From positions 1-23,651 of the IMG/VR virus record IMGVR_UViG_3300025669_000196: a stretch of 23,651 nucleotides of DNA, one strand, 5' to 3'. Made by a program: the position numbers and the translations under genes. Below, piece by piece: positions 16,373 to 23,651 of this stretch. The notes beneath the pieces were generated by a model. That model had not been told where the DNA came from. It searched no databases and saw only the letters and a list, made by a program, of their open reading frames with translations. Positions within the stretch are counted from its first letter, which is position 1. Every line of letters begins with the position of its first letter. The stretch is from a virus.

Positions 16373-16384
16373 CATATCAACTTT

Positions 16385-16681
16385 CTAATTCTCGTCAACC
16401 TCAACACAGGGGATATCAAAATGTACCCGCCCACAATGCTCACACTTCGTAGGCACGGCAAACGTACTGCTTGTTCCACCTTCGGTCGACCAAATATGCA
16501 AAAGACCACTCGGCATCTGAATCAATACGCAACCGGGGTCGAGAACATAAGGATTTGGCGAAGGTCCATCGATAATCGTGATATGGCCAGTATAGTCTGG
16601 CATGCCCTCCGTTCGTAAGATACGATCAAAAGTGTCAATAATCTCACCGAAGTTGTCGACAGTATACTGTTTAACAATCAT
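16385..16681 (-). CDS. Hypothetical protein, 98 aa, possible C-terminal zinc site
   Basis: I do not recognise this protein. The N-terminal half is a mixed alpha/beta segment (VKQYTVDNFGEIIDTFDRIL). The C-terminal end has CEHCGRVHFDIPC, a likely metal site. I chose ATG 16681 because GGAGA lies 4 bases upstream and partly overlaps the RNR stop codon; a longer in-frame ATG at 16705 would run into the RNR gene. It follows the reductase directly on the minus strand, so it is probably co-translated with it. A role as a small RNR partner cannot be shown. Confidence 0.75.
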   Translation of the reverse strand: MIVKQYTVDNFGEIIDTFDRILRTEGMPDYTGHITIIDGPSPNPYVLDPGCVLIQMPSGLLHIWSTEGGTSSTFAVPTKCEHCGRVHFDIPCVEVDEN

Positions 16682-16689
16682 TTGGTCTC

Positions 16690-19600
16690 CTACACAATTA
16701 CGCATTTATCCGTATCGCAGTACATCGCACCTTCCGCCTCTTGGCCAAAGAAGTCAGTATAATCTGCCGGTTTCAGAGTAGCATTATAATCATCGACTTC
16801 TTTAACAGTACAAGGTTCATACGGTGCCTGAGCATAACCATGATTGGATAAAGGCAAGAAACTAATCCCCTTAAGTTGATCCTCGAACGTCCCAATAATA
16901 CGTGCAATATCACCAGCTTCCTCTGGGTGGAACTTGATAGTACACGAAACTTGGTTATCGGCCCAATACCGCTGGTAATCAACAACATTAACCATCTGCT
17001 CCCACATCGAAACCTCGGAAACAGGTCTCACACGGTCATCACTGATAGCAAATTTGACAACAACAGTACGATCCTGATCCTTAACATCCGGCTCGATGTG
17101 GAACCCAGCCTCTTCCAAAAGCGGAATCAACGAACTATCCTTGGCAATACGTGCTCGCCGCCAATACGTGCAGGCTTCCGGGTGGTGAATACCAGGCGTG
17201 GTACCAACAACCAACGAAATCGTGCCACTCGGCTTAACAGAAGTCACCTTAATAGACTTCTGGATGCACAACCATTCAGAATAAAGCTCCCAGCGTCGGA
17301 TTTCGTGGTATCCAGCGTCGCAGAAATCTTTTAGAACCGTTCGACGGCCAAATTTCTTGAATGCTTGCACAATACCACTTTGTGACAAACCAATTCGCCT
17401 ATTACGAAGCGTAACCTGATTCGTCCGTGGGTTATGTGTTGGAAGCAACGTTACCGTCTTTGCGTAAAGATAGGCGAACTTAAGAGTTCGCATGTAATCA
17501 TCAGCATCCTCGTGGTTGGCTGGGAATGTTTCAACCAGATTGCATTGATAGGTTAATGAATTCCCAAAAACACCCATATGATTATCTGGTTCGTCAAAAC
17601 AAAATGTATCATGCGTGCCACCCAACTCCTCGACACGCACAATTTTTTGTTTTTTAGCCATATCAATCATTTTATTTGGGTACCGTGGATTAGACCGCAA
17701 ACGAGAACCTATTTTCACAGCCACTTTATATCTGGTCGGGATCTCACCAGCTTCAAAACTTGATATTTGGACATACCACAAATCATACTTGCGTACACCC
17801 TTGTTTGTTACTTGTCCCTTTGGATGGCATAGGTTCACAGATGCATGGTTGATACCAACCCTTCGCAATAAAAGCTGAAGACTACGCATATGTTCTTCAG
17901 TTCCATAGATCCTATATCCATCGGTATGCGGTTGCCTAACAAGGCTTCCATCTGACTCAATCCAACCAGCAATAAATTCCAAGGCACTCTCTTGGTCAAA
18001 TTCAAACACCCATTGTGGGATTGGAGATTCAATATCTCTCAATTCTTTGGTTTGCTCAACTGTCACAAGATTTTTAAGAGAGTATCTTCGATAAGGGTCG
18101 GCATAGCCCTCTTTGATTTGTGGTTTATAAGGTATACCACCAAGCTGTAAGGCTTCCATCTTTTCGTCAGACCCACAAACAACGGCCATTGACCGTGTAT
18201 ATTTAGGACGATCAACAAGATCCAGAAACCCGTCGCCAGTAATATAACCCATTTCAAATGCATTCGGCTCAAATCGACCAGAAATCATACCCAACGAATA
18301 TGGGTGTGACTTACTACCTGAGACCAGATCTTGAGTCTCAACTCGTCGGTACACCCGTTTTCCAGATGGTTTCACCAACCAACCATGATTAGATGTAGTG
18401 TCTAAGTATGAACCATCTGACATGTGAACTCTAAACAATTTCCTATTAGAGCCAGTCATCCTAGGTTCAACTTTTGACCAATCATCACCGTTCCAAATTT
18501 CAATCGATTTTCCAACCAATTCTGCAATTGGCTGGACTCCATCACGCATCTGAAGCATCGTACTACCGGCCACACACAACTCGTATGACTCAAGCGATTG
18601 TTCAAGGCACGGATTGCCACCTTTGACACGACCATCAATACCAGGTTGCCGACCATCGATCATGCGGCCATAGTCACGCATGTTATCAAGCCACATCAGA
18701 CCGGGCTCACCATTAGAGGCGATATGTTGGCCGATGGTCGTATAATCCATGCCGACACTGGCGAAAATCGAATTGTTTGATGCCCAGCGATGATGATTCA
18801 GAGAATTCCAAGTATTAATCGCCGGAACCAACCGCTCTTGGGGGATGACCAATTCGCCATCTTCTGTGAAATCCGCTAGTGATGCTTTGTTTCGGTCTTG
18901 GGCGAAAAGATTGGTGGTGATCTCGGAGAATTTGCCGTAGTCTTGTTCTTCAAGCGTCTCCAGCGGATTCTTCATTGAGCAGTATTTCTCATCGTCGGGT
19001 TCGCCAAAGGCGATCTCGGCGGTACGGCGGACATTGCCAGCCACGACGCAACGACCAATATAATTCATCAGGTCAGTGATATCGACACTGGTTAGTGCTT
19101 TGCCAACACAACGATCAAGATGCTCCCTGATTAACTCATGTAATTCAAGGAGAATTGATGGACCTGAGGCTTTGCCACCAAACCCTTTAATAATACTGCC
19201 GGGTTTTCTGATGCTGCTATAATCGAATTGGATATTACCAATTTGGGGCTTTTTGGTATAGGACCAGATGAGCACTCGCATCGAGTCAACCCAACCTTCA
19301 CGGGAGTCGTCGATTAAATAGCGGTTGTGCTTCTTATCTGGTGCTTTAATTTGGATTTTCCCGGCACCTTTTGTGTCAAACCCAACCCCAACTCCCAACA
19401 TAGACATGTCCATCAGGAAGCAAAATGGCTCGGCGGGATCAGCTTCAATTTCGTCGTCGGTGGAGACAAAGCCACAGTTGCAAAGAGCCGCACTTCCACG
19501 TTCCCACATGAACTTCGTACCCATCATCCACATGCCGCGTCCGGGCGGGAGAAATTTGAATTCCCACATGCGTTGGAACATTTCCTGGGCGGATATTTGT

Positions 19601-19920
19601 GCCTTATCATAGTCCCACGGGATGTGGATCTTTCGGCAATGGCGGCGTTGGATCTCGTAGCAACCTTCAACTACCCGTCGCAGGGTGTCAAGAAAGCTTT
19701 CTTTGGTACCGTCTTCTTTCAGGCGAGAATATGTGCGATAGAAGACAAATTCGCCCATACCATTAAACCCGAAATTGGGTTTTTTGTTGGCATACGTAGA
19801 TAAAAACAGGGCATCCAATTTGAACTGAATATCGCCGTTAGTATGCCGTATATGACCAAAGTAAGTCTCTGTGATACTTTCTTCGTGTGTATCGTTCGCT
19901 TTTGCTAGTTCTATAGACAC
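16690..19920 (-). CDS. nrdJ: Class II (adenosylcobalamin-dependent) ribonucleoside-triphosphate reductase with intein
   Basis: Reduces ribonucleotides to deoxyribonucleotides for phage DNA synthesis. The 1076-aa precursor contains an intein at residues 449-792; the spliced enzyme is 732 aa, matching the monomeric Lactobacillus leichmannii type (about 739). Key residues counted from GTG 19920: C149 in LCNCGF (redox partner), N436/C438/E440 in NPCLEQ (radical site), the +1 Cys after the intein (11 residues after C438 in the mature chain, as C408/C419 in the known enzyme), and C1068/C1073 in the terminal CDTDKC shuttle. I chose GTG 19920 because GGAGAG lies 4 bases upstream; a TTG at 19932 is possible. 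It overlaps the upstream gene by 10 bases. Leu after the radical Cys (NPCLEQ) replaces the usual small residue. Confidence 0.93.
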   Translation of the reverse strand: MSIELAKANDTHEESITETYFGHIRHTNGDIQFKLDALFLSTYANKKPNFGFNGMGEFVFYRTYSRLKEDGTKESFLDTLRRVVEGCYEIQRRHCRKIHIPWDYDKAQISAQEMFQRMWEFKFLPPGRGMWMMGTKFMWERGSAALCNCGFVSTDDEIEADPAEPFCFLMDMSMLGVGVGFDTKGAGKIQIKAPDKKHNRYLIDDSREGWVDSMRVLIWSYTKKPQIGNIQFDYSSIRKPGSIIKGFGGKASGPSILLELHELIREHLDRCVGKALTSVDITDLMNYIGRCVVAGNVRRTAEIAFGEPDDEKYCSMKNPLETLEEQDYGKFSEITTNLFAQDRNKASLADFTEDGELVIPQERLVPAINTWNSLNHHRWASNNSIFASVGMDYTTIGQHIASNGEPGLMWLDNMRDYGRMIDGRQPGIDGRVKGGNPCLEQSLESYELCVAGSTMLQMRDGVQPIAELVGKSIEIWNGDDWSKVEPRMTGSNRKLFRVHMSDGSYLDTTSNHGWLVKPSGKRVYRRVETQDLVSGSKSHPYSLGMISGRFEPNAFEMGYITGDGFLDLVDRPKYTRSMAVVCGSDEKMEALQLGGIPYKPQIKEGYADPYRRYSLKNLVTVEQTKELRDIESPIPQWVFEFDQESALEFIAGWIESDGSLVRQPHTDGYRIYGTEEHMRSLQLLLRRVGINHASVNLCHPKGQVTNKGVRKYDLWYVQISSFEAGEIPTRYKVAVKIGSRLRSNPRYPNKMIDMAKKQKIVRVEELGGTHDTFCFDEPDNHMGVFGNSLTYQCNLVETFPANHEDADDYMRTLKFAYLYAKTVTLLPTHNPRTNQVTLRNRRIGLSQSGIVQAFKKFGRRTVLKDFCDAGYHEIRRWELYSEWLCIQKSIKVTSVKPSGTISLVVGTTPGIHHPEACTYWRRARIAKDSSLIPLLEEAGFHIEPDVKDQDRTVVVKFAISDDRVRPVSEVSMWEQMVNVVDYQRYWADNQVSCTIKFHPEEAGDIARIIGTFEDQLKGISFLPLSNHGYAQAPYEPCTVKEVDDYNATLKPADYTDFFGQEAEGAMYCDTDKCVIV
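17545..18576 (-). mobile_element. NrdJ intein (344 aa, LAGLIDADG endonuclease, Tyr-Gln terminus)
   Basis: Starts CVAGSTMLQMRDGVQPI (block A), with block B near YLDTTSNHGWLV. The LAGLIDADG helices are FEMGYITGDGFLD and FIAGWIESDGSLV. The end is CFDEPDNHMGVFGNSLTYQ followed by +1 Cys. The terminal pair is Tyr-Gln in place of the common His-Asn. Removal joins SLESYEL to CNLVETFP, the standard class II active-site sequence. Confidence 0.92.
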
Positions 19921-20570
19921 AATTCTCTCCAATCGGGGCCTAGAATCCGTTTTATGTTGATAATATTATCTGTGTCCTCAGTAAACTCAGATCGCAGCAT
20001 ATATAATATGGTCGCTCTCGGGAGAATTTCCCTTTCCTCTGGGTGGGTCTTAGCAAGACGTGCTAAGGCTCTCCCACACGGCTTCGACAATGCTAAGTAC
20101 AGCCTAGAAATGCGGGAAGCCTGGACCCATTGTGTAAGATTGCAGAGTTCGTCGGGATCCCGACGACAGAGAAGTGTTTCAAACAAATTACTTTGTGATC
20201 GTTCTGTTAACCAATTGTGAATGTGCTCAATCGAATCAGTGCATTGTTTGTGGGTATTCGCCTGTTTCTGCAGTTCATCATAGCATATCTGCAAAAGATT
20301 AGACTGATGCAAAGCGGCCAATCCTTTCCGTAAGACGCCCGCTTCCTTGCAGTGTCGCACAGCAATACTAATAAATTGCTTGGCTAAATCTTCATCAAAA
20401 TCCCACTCTGAAATTTTCAGAGTTAATGAGCGAACATAACGCCATTGGTAAGTCTTGACTGGGTCTGTATTAGAAGGGAACTTCAGTCTGATGCCTTGTT
20501 GTAGATAGGCCGCAGAACACCAGTCCCAAACCGTCATGATTCTATCATCTGATAGCTCTAGAATGTTCAT
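19911..20570 (-). CDS. Hypothetical protein, 219 aa, helical
   Basis: I do not recognise this protein. It appears all-helical, with several Cys and Trp residues scattered. There is no signal peptide, membrane segment or catalytic motif I can name. I place the start at ATG 20570 (MNILELSDD), because the upstream extension to 20702 is antisense to the well-supported gene at 20596-20922. The ribosome binding site is weak (AAGAA). ATG 20537 (MTVWDW) is an alternative. The gene overlaps nrdJ by 10 bases and is divergent from the plus-strand gene with a 25-base gap. Confidence 0.65.
   Translation of the reverse strand: MNILELSDDRIMTVWDWCSAAYLQQGIRLKFPSNTDPVKTYQWRYVRSLTLKISEWDFDEDLAKQFISIAVRHCKEAGVLRKGLAALHQSNLLQICYDELQKQANTHKQCTDSIEHIHNWLTERSQSNLFETLLCRRDPDELCNLTQWVQASRISRLYLALSKPCGRALARLAKTHPEEREILPRATILYMLRSEFTEDTDNIINIKRILGPDWRELCL
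19925..19930 (-). promoter_or_regulatory. Ribosome binding site deciding the nrdJ start
   Basis: GGAGAG on the minus strand, 4 bases before GTG 19920. It lies inside the last codons of the upstream 219-aa gene, so translation of the two is probably coupled. Confidence 0.6.
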
Positions 20571-20595
20571 GCGGTTCTTAATACAAGGAGAAGCA

Positions 20596-20922
20596 ATGCC
20601 TGACAATAGTGAACCCCTCGAAAACGATATGATCCAGAAAAATTCCGAAAACGATCTTGAAGACGAAAACAGCGACAGCCAAGAAAACCGTCGCCAAGAC
20701 ATGTTTGAAGAGACATTTCAAACTCTGATGAATGGATTTGGCGAAGCATGTGAGAAAGAGGGGGTAGAAGTGGCTATCGCCGTGGCAAAACACCCAGATT
20801 TTAAACAGCCGATGGTCTTTTATAAGGCTGGCCACATAGTAGACGCAGCCAGCCTAATGGCCGAGATCTTGCGGCAAATCAAAACAGAACTCTTTGCCGA
20901 TCTCGACACAGAGCCACACTAG
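20596..20922 (+). CDS. Hypothetical acidic protein, 108 aa, plus-strand island
   Basis: A small unrecognised protein. The N-terminal 35 residues are very acidic and Asn/Gln-rich. The rest is a compact alpha/beta segment (GEACEKEGVEVAIAVAKHP, then PMVFYKAGHIVDAASLMAEI). ATG 20596 has a strong AAGGAG 5 bases upstream, better than most genes here, which supports a real gene despite its reverse orientation. It is divergent from the 219-aa gene and its TAG stop overlaps the stop of the next minus-strand gene within a CTAG. Function unknown. Confidence 0.72.
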   Translation: MPDNSEPLENDMIQKNSENDLEDENSDSQENRRQDMFEETFQTLMNGFGEACEKEGVEVAIAVAKHPDFKQPMVFYKAGHIVDAASLMAEILRQIKTELFADLDTEPH

Positions 20923-21248
20923 TGAACCGACTCATCAAAAAGAATTTCGATCTTGCGTTTAAGATCGTCGTCAGCGTTTTCGTGGCAATCTGAGAGAGTT
21001 TTGTGGATAGGATTAGATGCATCAATTTCCCAATTGTACACAATAACCTTCAGATTTTCAAACATCATGGGTATGCATGGCGCATGGCGTAATTCATGCA
21101 TTCTGGTGATGACCTGTTTACAAGCCTTATCAAGATCTGGGCTTTCATCACCATAGTACCCACGAACCGACCCCTCCACAGAGGCAACCATCTTATCAAA
21201 ATCTGTGAAGCTGTAAATCCGATCAGCATTACCATCATAGCAGATCAT
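20919..21248 (-). CDS. Hypothetical protein, 109 aa
   Basis: An unrecognised small soluble protein. It contains YSFTDFDKMVASVEGS and an HEL-RHAPCIPMMFENLKVIVYNWEI strand region, and ends with a charged helix. I prefer ATG 21248 (MICYDGN), which overlaps the cupin gene by 14 bases. ATG 21281 would give 120 aa but overlaps by 47 bases with no ribosome binding site. The 3' end converges on the plus-strand gene with overlapping stop codons. Confidence 0.65.
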   Translation of the reverse strand: MICYDGNADRIYSFTDFDKMVASVEGSVRGYYGDESPDLDKACKQVITRMHELRHAPCIPMMFENLKVIVYNWEIDASNPIHKTLSDCHENADDDLKRKIEILFDESVH

Positions 21249-21675
21249 CCAAATCCGAATTATTTTGTCTCTGAATCCCATAATTTTGTAGTATAGAAAA
21301 CGGAAGACCAGCTAAGTCCTCCGTTTTGCCGCCTTCCACTATCCTTGTGATATCATTCCTTCTAACCTCACCGCCTCTATCCGCAAAATACTCTTCAATC
21401 ATCACCCCATCTTTATAAACCACAAACATATGTGGAACCAAAGACGCCACATCATAGGTATTATCTGGGCCAAGAAGTGTCTTCTTGACTGTCGGCCCAA
21501 ACATTTCGATGACTTCGACCAAGCCGGAAACTACTATGAACCTGTTTGCACGCTCTTTATGAAAATGCATTGAGCAAAAACTATTGGCCACGATTTGCAG
21601 TTCATACTTAGAATAAAACGGACTGTTAACTAATTCCTTCGTTTTACCCCAGCACTTTTGAACCCATTCGCCCAT
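21235..21675 (-). CDS. Cupin-fold protein
   Basis: A 146-aa protein with a single cupin-like beta barrel: CSMHFHKERANRFIVVSGLVEV (motif 1, with metal-type His-x-His) and SLVPHMFVVYKDGVMIEEYF (motif 2-like). This resembles small sugar-isomerase or sugar-binding cupins. A metal site is plausible from the His residues; substrate unknown. It starts 5 bases after the baseplate gene stop and overlaps the next gene. A cupin beside baseplate genes might modify or bind host surface sugar, but this is inference. Confidence 0.75.
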   Translation of the reverse strand: MGEWVQKCWGKTKELVNSPFYSKYELQIVANSFCSMHFHKERANRFIVVSGLVEVIEMFGPTVKKTLLGPDNTYDVASLVPHMFVVYKDGVMIEEYFADRGGEVRRNDITRIVEGGKTEDLAGLPFSILQNYGIQRQNNSDLDDLL

Positions 21676-21680
21676 TGACT

Positions 21681-23276
21681 CTAACCACCAAGTTTCTCAT
21701 AGTAGTATGAAGTGGTGCGTTTACCTTCAACGATTAACTCGCTGAACTTCACACCAGTGTTTTCAGCCGAATCTATATCACCATTTGGAAGAATATTATC
21801 CGAAGGCTGAAACAGATCAACGTAAGCCACGCCATCAATCGCTTCAACAACTTCGATAATATTAGAAACATATAGTCCCTGTCCCATATCCCAACGAGAC
21901 ACATTGAAAAAATTGTCAATAGCGGTTTCAACTTTATCCTTGATGACAGATGCATCAACATTTCTGTGTACAACTACCGTCATTTCGATATCTACTGGCC
22001 TAATTTGACCATCTAGCACAGAAACGTGATCAGTAAGAACGTTTAGATTGCTGAAATAAGTCTCAAGACCAGTCTTAAGCCCAGCATTCGGAGCAGTAGG
22101 AATATCATCCGGACCAACAGCCAAAGCATAGATTTCGACCAAATTAGCATTTAACCCAGACCGAAGTGTAGCAACGGCCTTACTAATAGCCCCAAACACC
22201 GGATGAGTAAAAGTGCTGGCCGCTTGGGCGTAGTCGTCGGCGGTAACGATGCTCTTTTGTGTCGCAAAGTCTCTCGGAGCCCTTTTCTTGGCTTGTTCGA
22301 TTGTCTCGCGGTCTGTGCCCCCATTTGACGGCGAAATGTTACGAAAGCGAACGGAGACAGCCGCATTGGCTGGTGCATTTGGTGACATCTGAAGTTGAGA
22401 ATCAATCTGACCAACACCAATTCTACCCCTAATACCACCACCGGCTCTAAACCTAAACGAGATTTCAGCACCAGACTGAGGGGCCTGACCGGTCAAGTCA
22501 TCGCCAAACCTGAATACCGCGATATTCTCGAAGAAGTTCACCTCCACTACTTTATCATTCGGACCAAAACGTTCAATCGGCTCAGTAATAACTGTCCACT
22601 CTTCTGAAGAATTCCCAACCGTGATCGTTACAAAAATTGGGCTTTCCAGGATATTCGGCTCTGTTATTTCAAAAACCTGATTTGACCCACCAGCACTAGT
22701 CACTATAACGGGACTTACAAATTGTCCCTCAACACCCCAAGCGGTCACGCCACGTTTACTAGCTGGAATGATAATCTTACTTGTCCAATCGTCCGGTGCT
22801 CTAAACACCTCATACACAATTTGTTGACCATCTGGACCATCAGTCAAAGTAAAAGTTGAGCCAGCCGTAACTTCAATATCGGTGCTAACCGGGAGATCAA
22901 CAGACACTTCGATATCCACCACAGCCGGGGTTTGGCGACGAATCCGCTGGTTGATAAGTGCCAAATGGTTGATAACAGCCTGCTCAGTTTGTGCGGTCGG
23001 TAATGTCGCCTCATTTGCAAGAATATCACCACGCAATGAAAGCTTGGCCACAGTAGCTGCAACAATTTCGGTGAGCATCATAATTCCGTTGCTGGCCACA
23101 AAATCATTGAATTGATCTGGAAAGTAGGTCTTAATATACTCAATAATCGCACGTCGTGCAGTAGTATAATCAAGACCACTGAAATCTAAACGTCTTAATT
23201 TAGCTGGTGGAAGGACAACACCGATTGTCTCCGGAGTAGTCGGTAAATCAAACAGCGTTTGGTTTTCGTTTGACAT
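21681..23276 (-). CDS. Baseplate wedge protein, gp6/Baseplate J-like
   Basis: A 531-aa baseplate component of the T4 gp6 / P2 gpJ family. The N-terminal helices (FSGLDYTTARRAIIEYIKT and the NGIMMLTEIVAA region) are followed by beta-rich domains. The family core is visible at IAVFRFGDDLTGQAPQSGAEISF with the RAGGGIRGRIGVGQI segment, and FATQKSIVTADDYAQAAS marks the central domain. The C-terminal part (LYVSNIIEVVEAIDGVAYVDL) matches the end of this family. It would form the wedge ring around the baseplate hub. It lies 14 bases after the gp25-like gene, the usual gp25-gp6 order. A GAGAG-type ribosome binding site precedes ATG 23276. Confidence 0.92.
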   Translation of the reverse strand: MSNENQTLFDLPTTPETIGVVLPPAKLRRLDFSGLDYTTARRAIIEYIKTYFPDQFNDFVASNGIMMLTEIVAATVAKLSLRGDILANEATLPTAQTEQAVINHLALINQRIRRQTPAVVDIEVSVDLPVSTDIEVTAGSTFTLTDGPDGQQIVYEVFRAPDDWTSKIIIPASKRGVTAWGVEGQFVSPVIVTSAGGSNQVFEITEPNILESPIFVTITVGNSSEEWTVITEPIERFGPNDKVVEVNFFENIAVFRFGDDLTGQAPQSGAEISFRFRAGGGIRGRIGVGQIDSQLQMSPNAPANAAVSVRFRNISPSNGGTDRETIEQAKKRAPRDFATQKSIVTADDYAQAASTFTHPVFGAISKAVATLRSGLNANLVEIYALAVGPDDIPTAPNAGLKTGLETYFSNLNVLTDHVSVLDGQIRPVDIEMTVVVHRNVDASVIKDKVETAIDNFFNVSRWDMGQGLYVSNIIEVVEAIDGVAYVDLFQPSDNILPNGDIDSAENTGVKFSELIVEGKRTTSYYYEKLGG

Positions 23277-23290
23277 TTTACACTCTCAAA

Positions 23291-23651
23291 TTATGAACTA
23301 GCCGCTACATCAAGAGATTGCTCGATAGTTAAACGACGTTTGGGGTCTTTTCTCATAACAACAATGATTTTAATATTCAACCGATTATTATCATCGTCTC
23401 TTTCCAAATTAACCGATCTAACAATAATCCGTGGATCGTTAGCAACTTTATCCCTAATTTCTTCTCTCAGACTCGATAAATCCTGCTCCGTCATCGGTTC
23501 AAAAACGAAATTCCGAAGATTAACACCAAATTCGGGACGCATAACACGTTCACCCGGCACAGTCATCAATGTCTGCAGAATATCATTCTTGATAAGACGA
23601 TCATCCTCCTGCCGAGACAAAATATTCTGCGCCCCTCCGATGAAAGGCGGA
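23291..23651 (-). CDS. gp25-like baseplate wedge protein (5' end beyond the window)
   Basis: Partial. The visible part has PPFIGGAQNIL at the edge, then LIKNDILQTLMTVPGERVMRPEFG and LRNFVFEP, the hallmark of the GPW/gp25 family, followed by a beta-rich end (IIVRSVNLERDDDNN, LNIKIIVVM). A TTG at 23620 could be read as a start, but the frame stays open to the window edge and the residues before it match the family, so the true start lies beyond 23651. gp25 joins the wedge to the sheath-side baseplate and pairs with the gp6-like protein downstream. Confidence 0.9.
   Translation of the reverse strand, partial: PPFIGGAQNILSRQEDDRLIKNDILQTLMTVPGERVMRPEFGVNLRNFVFEPMTEQDLSSLREEIRDKVANDPRIIVRSVNLERDDDNNRLNIKIIVVMRKDPKRRLTIEQSLDVAASS

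Noticed and set aside
19930-19932. TTG start for nrdJ
   Set aside because: GTG 19920 has GGAGAG at a good distance; the TTG itself is part of that ribosome binding region.
20571-20702. N-terminal extension of the 219-aa hypothetical (Ser/Phe-rich, signal-peptide-like)
   Set aside because: It is the antisense of the plus-strand gene at 20596-20922, which has a strong ribosome binding site; the hydrophobic look is a reverse-strand shadow.
23618-23620. TTG start for the gp25-like gene
   Set aside because: The frame stays open to the window edge and the upstream residues match the family, so the gene is partial.

Overview
The window looks like part of the genome of a T4-like tailed phage (myovirus). 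It holds a T4 gp17-type large terminase, a probable gp16-type small terminase, a gp55-like late sigma factor, a UvsW-like SF2 helicase, a gp6/gpJ-type baseplate wedge protein and a gp25-type baseplate protein. A phage-encoded class II (adenosylcobalamin-dependent) ribonucleotide reductase is also present. Genes are tightly packed with frequent start/stop overlaps. I see no tRNA, rRNA, CRISPR array or insertion sequence, and no gene-free stretch over 300 bases. The host cannot be named; the B12-dependent reductase suggests a host that makes or imports cobalamin.

Layout. Bases 1-1954 are on the plus strand: a free-standing EDxHD (Vsr-like) homing endonuclease, then a CAP-domain protein. From 1976 almost everything is on the minus strand. 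Read right to left, that unit is: gp25-like (cut by the window edge), gp6-like baseplate J, cupin, a small hypothetical, [a plus-strand hypothetical at 20596-20922], a 219-aa hypothetical, class II RNR with an intein, a 98-aa hypothetical, the UvsW-like helicase broken in two, [a second plus-strand EDxHD endonuclease at 11134-12984], the gp55-like sigma factor with an intein, a DUF5661-like protein, probable TerS, a 253-aa hypothetical, a HAD phosphatase, and TerL with two inteins.

The striking feature is the load of protein-level mobile elements. There are five inteins: two in TerL, one in the sigma factor, one in RNR and one split intein in the helicase. There are also three free-standing homing endonucleases. 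Together they cover about 9.6 kb, roughly 41 percent of the window. The inteins sit in functionally critical sites: the TerL Walker A motif and ATPase coupling motif, the helicase Walker A motif, sigma region 2, and immediately before a redox cysteine of RNR.

The best candidate for an unusual system is at 12993-16325. The helicase gene is interrupted inside its P-loop by a trans-splicing split intein, and a separate zinc-ribbon PD-(D/E)xK endonuclease gene lies between the halves. This is the 'fractured gene' layout known from marine metagenomes, here in a UvsW-type helicase.

How the genes work together (inference): RNR supplies dNTPs, the UvsW-like helicase handles recombination and replication intermediates, the sigma factor drives late genes, the terminase packages DNA, and the baseplate genes build the tail. 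Four of these activities depend on protein splicing before the host protein can work.
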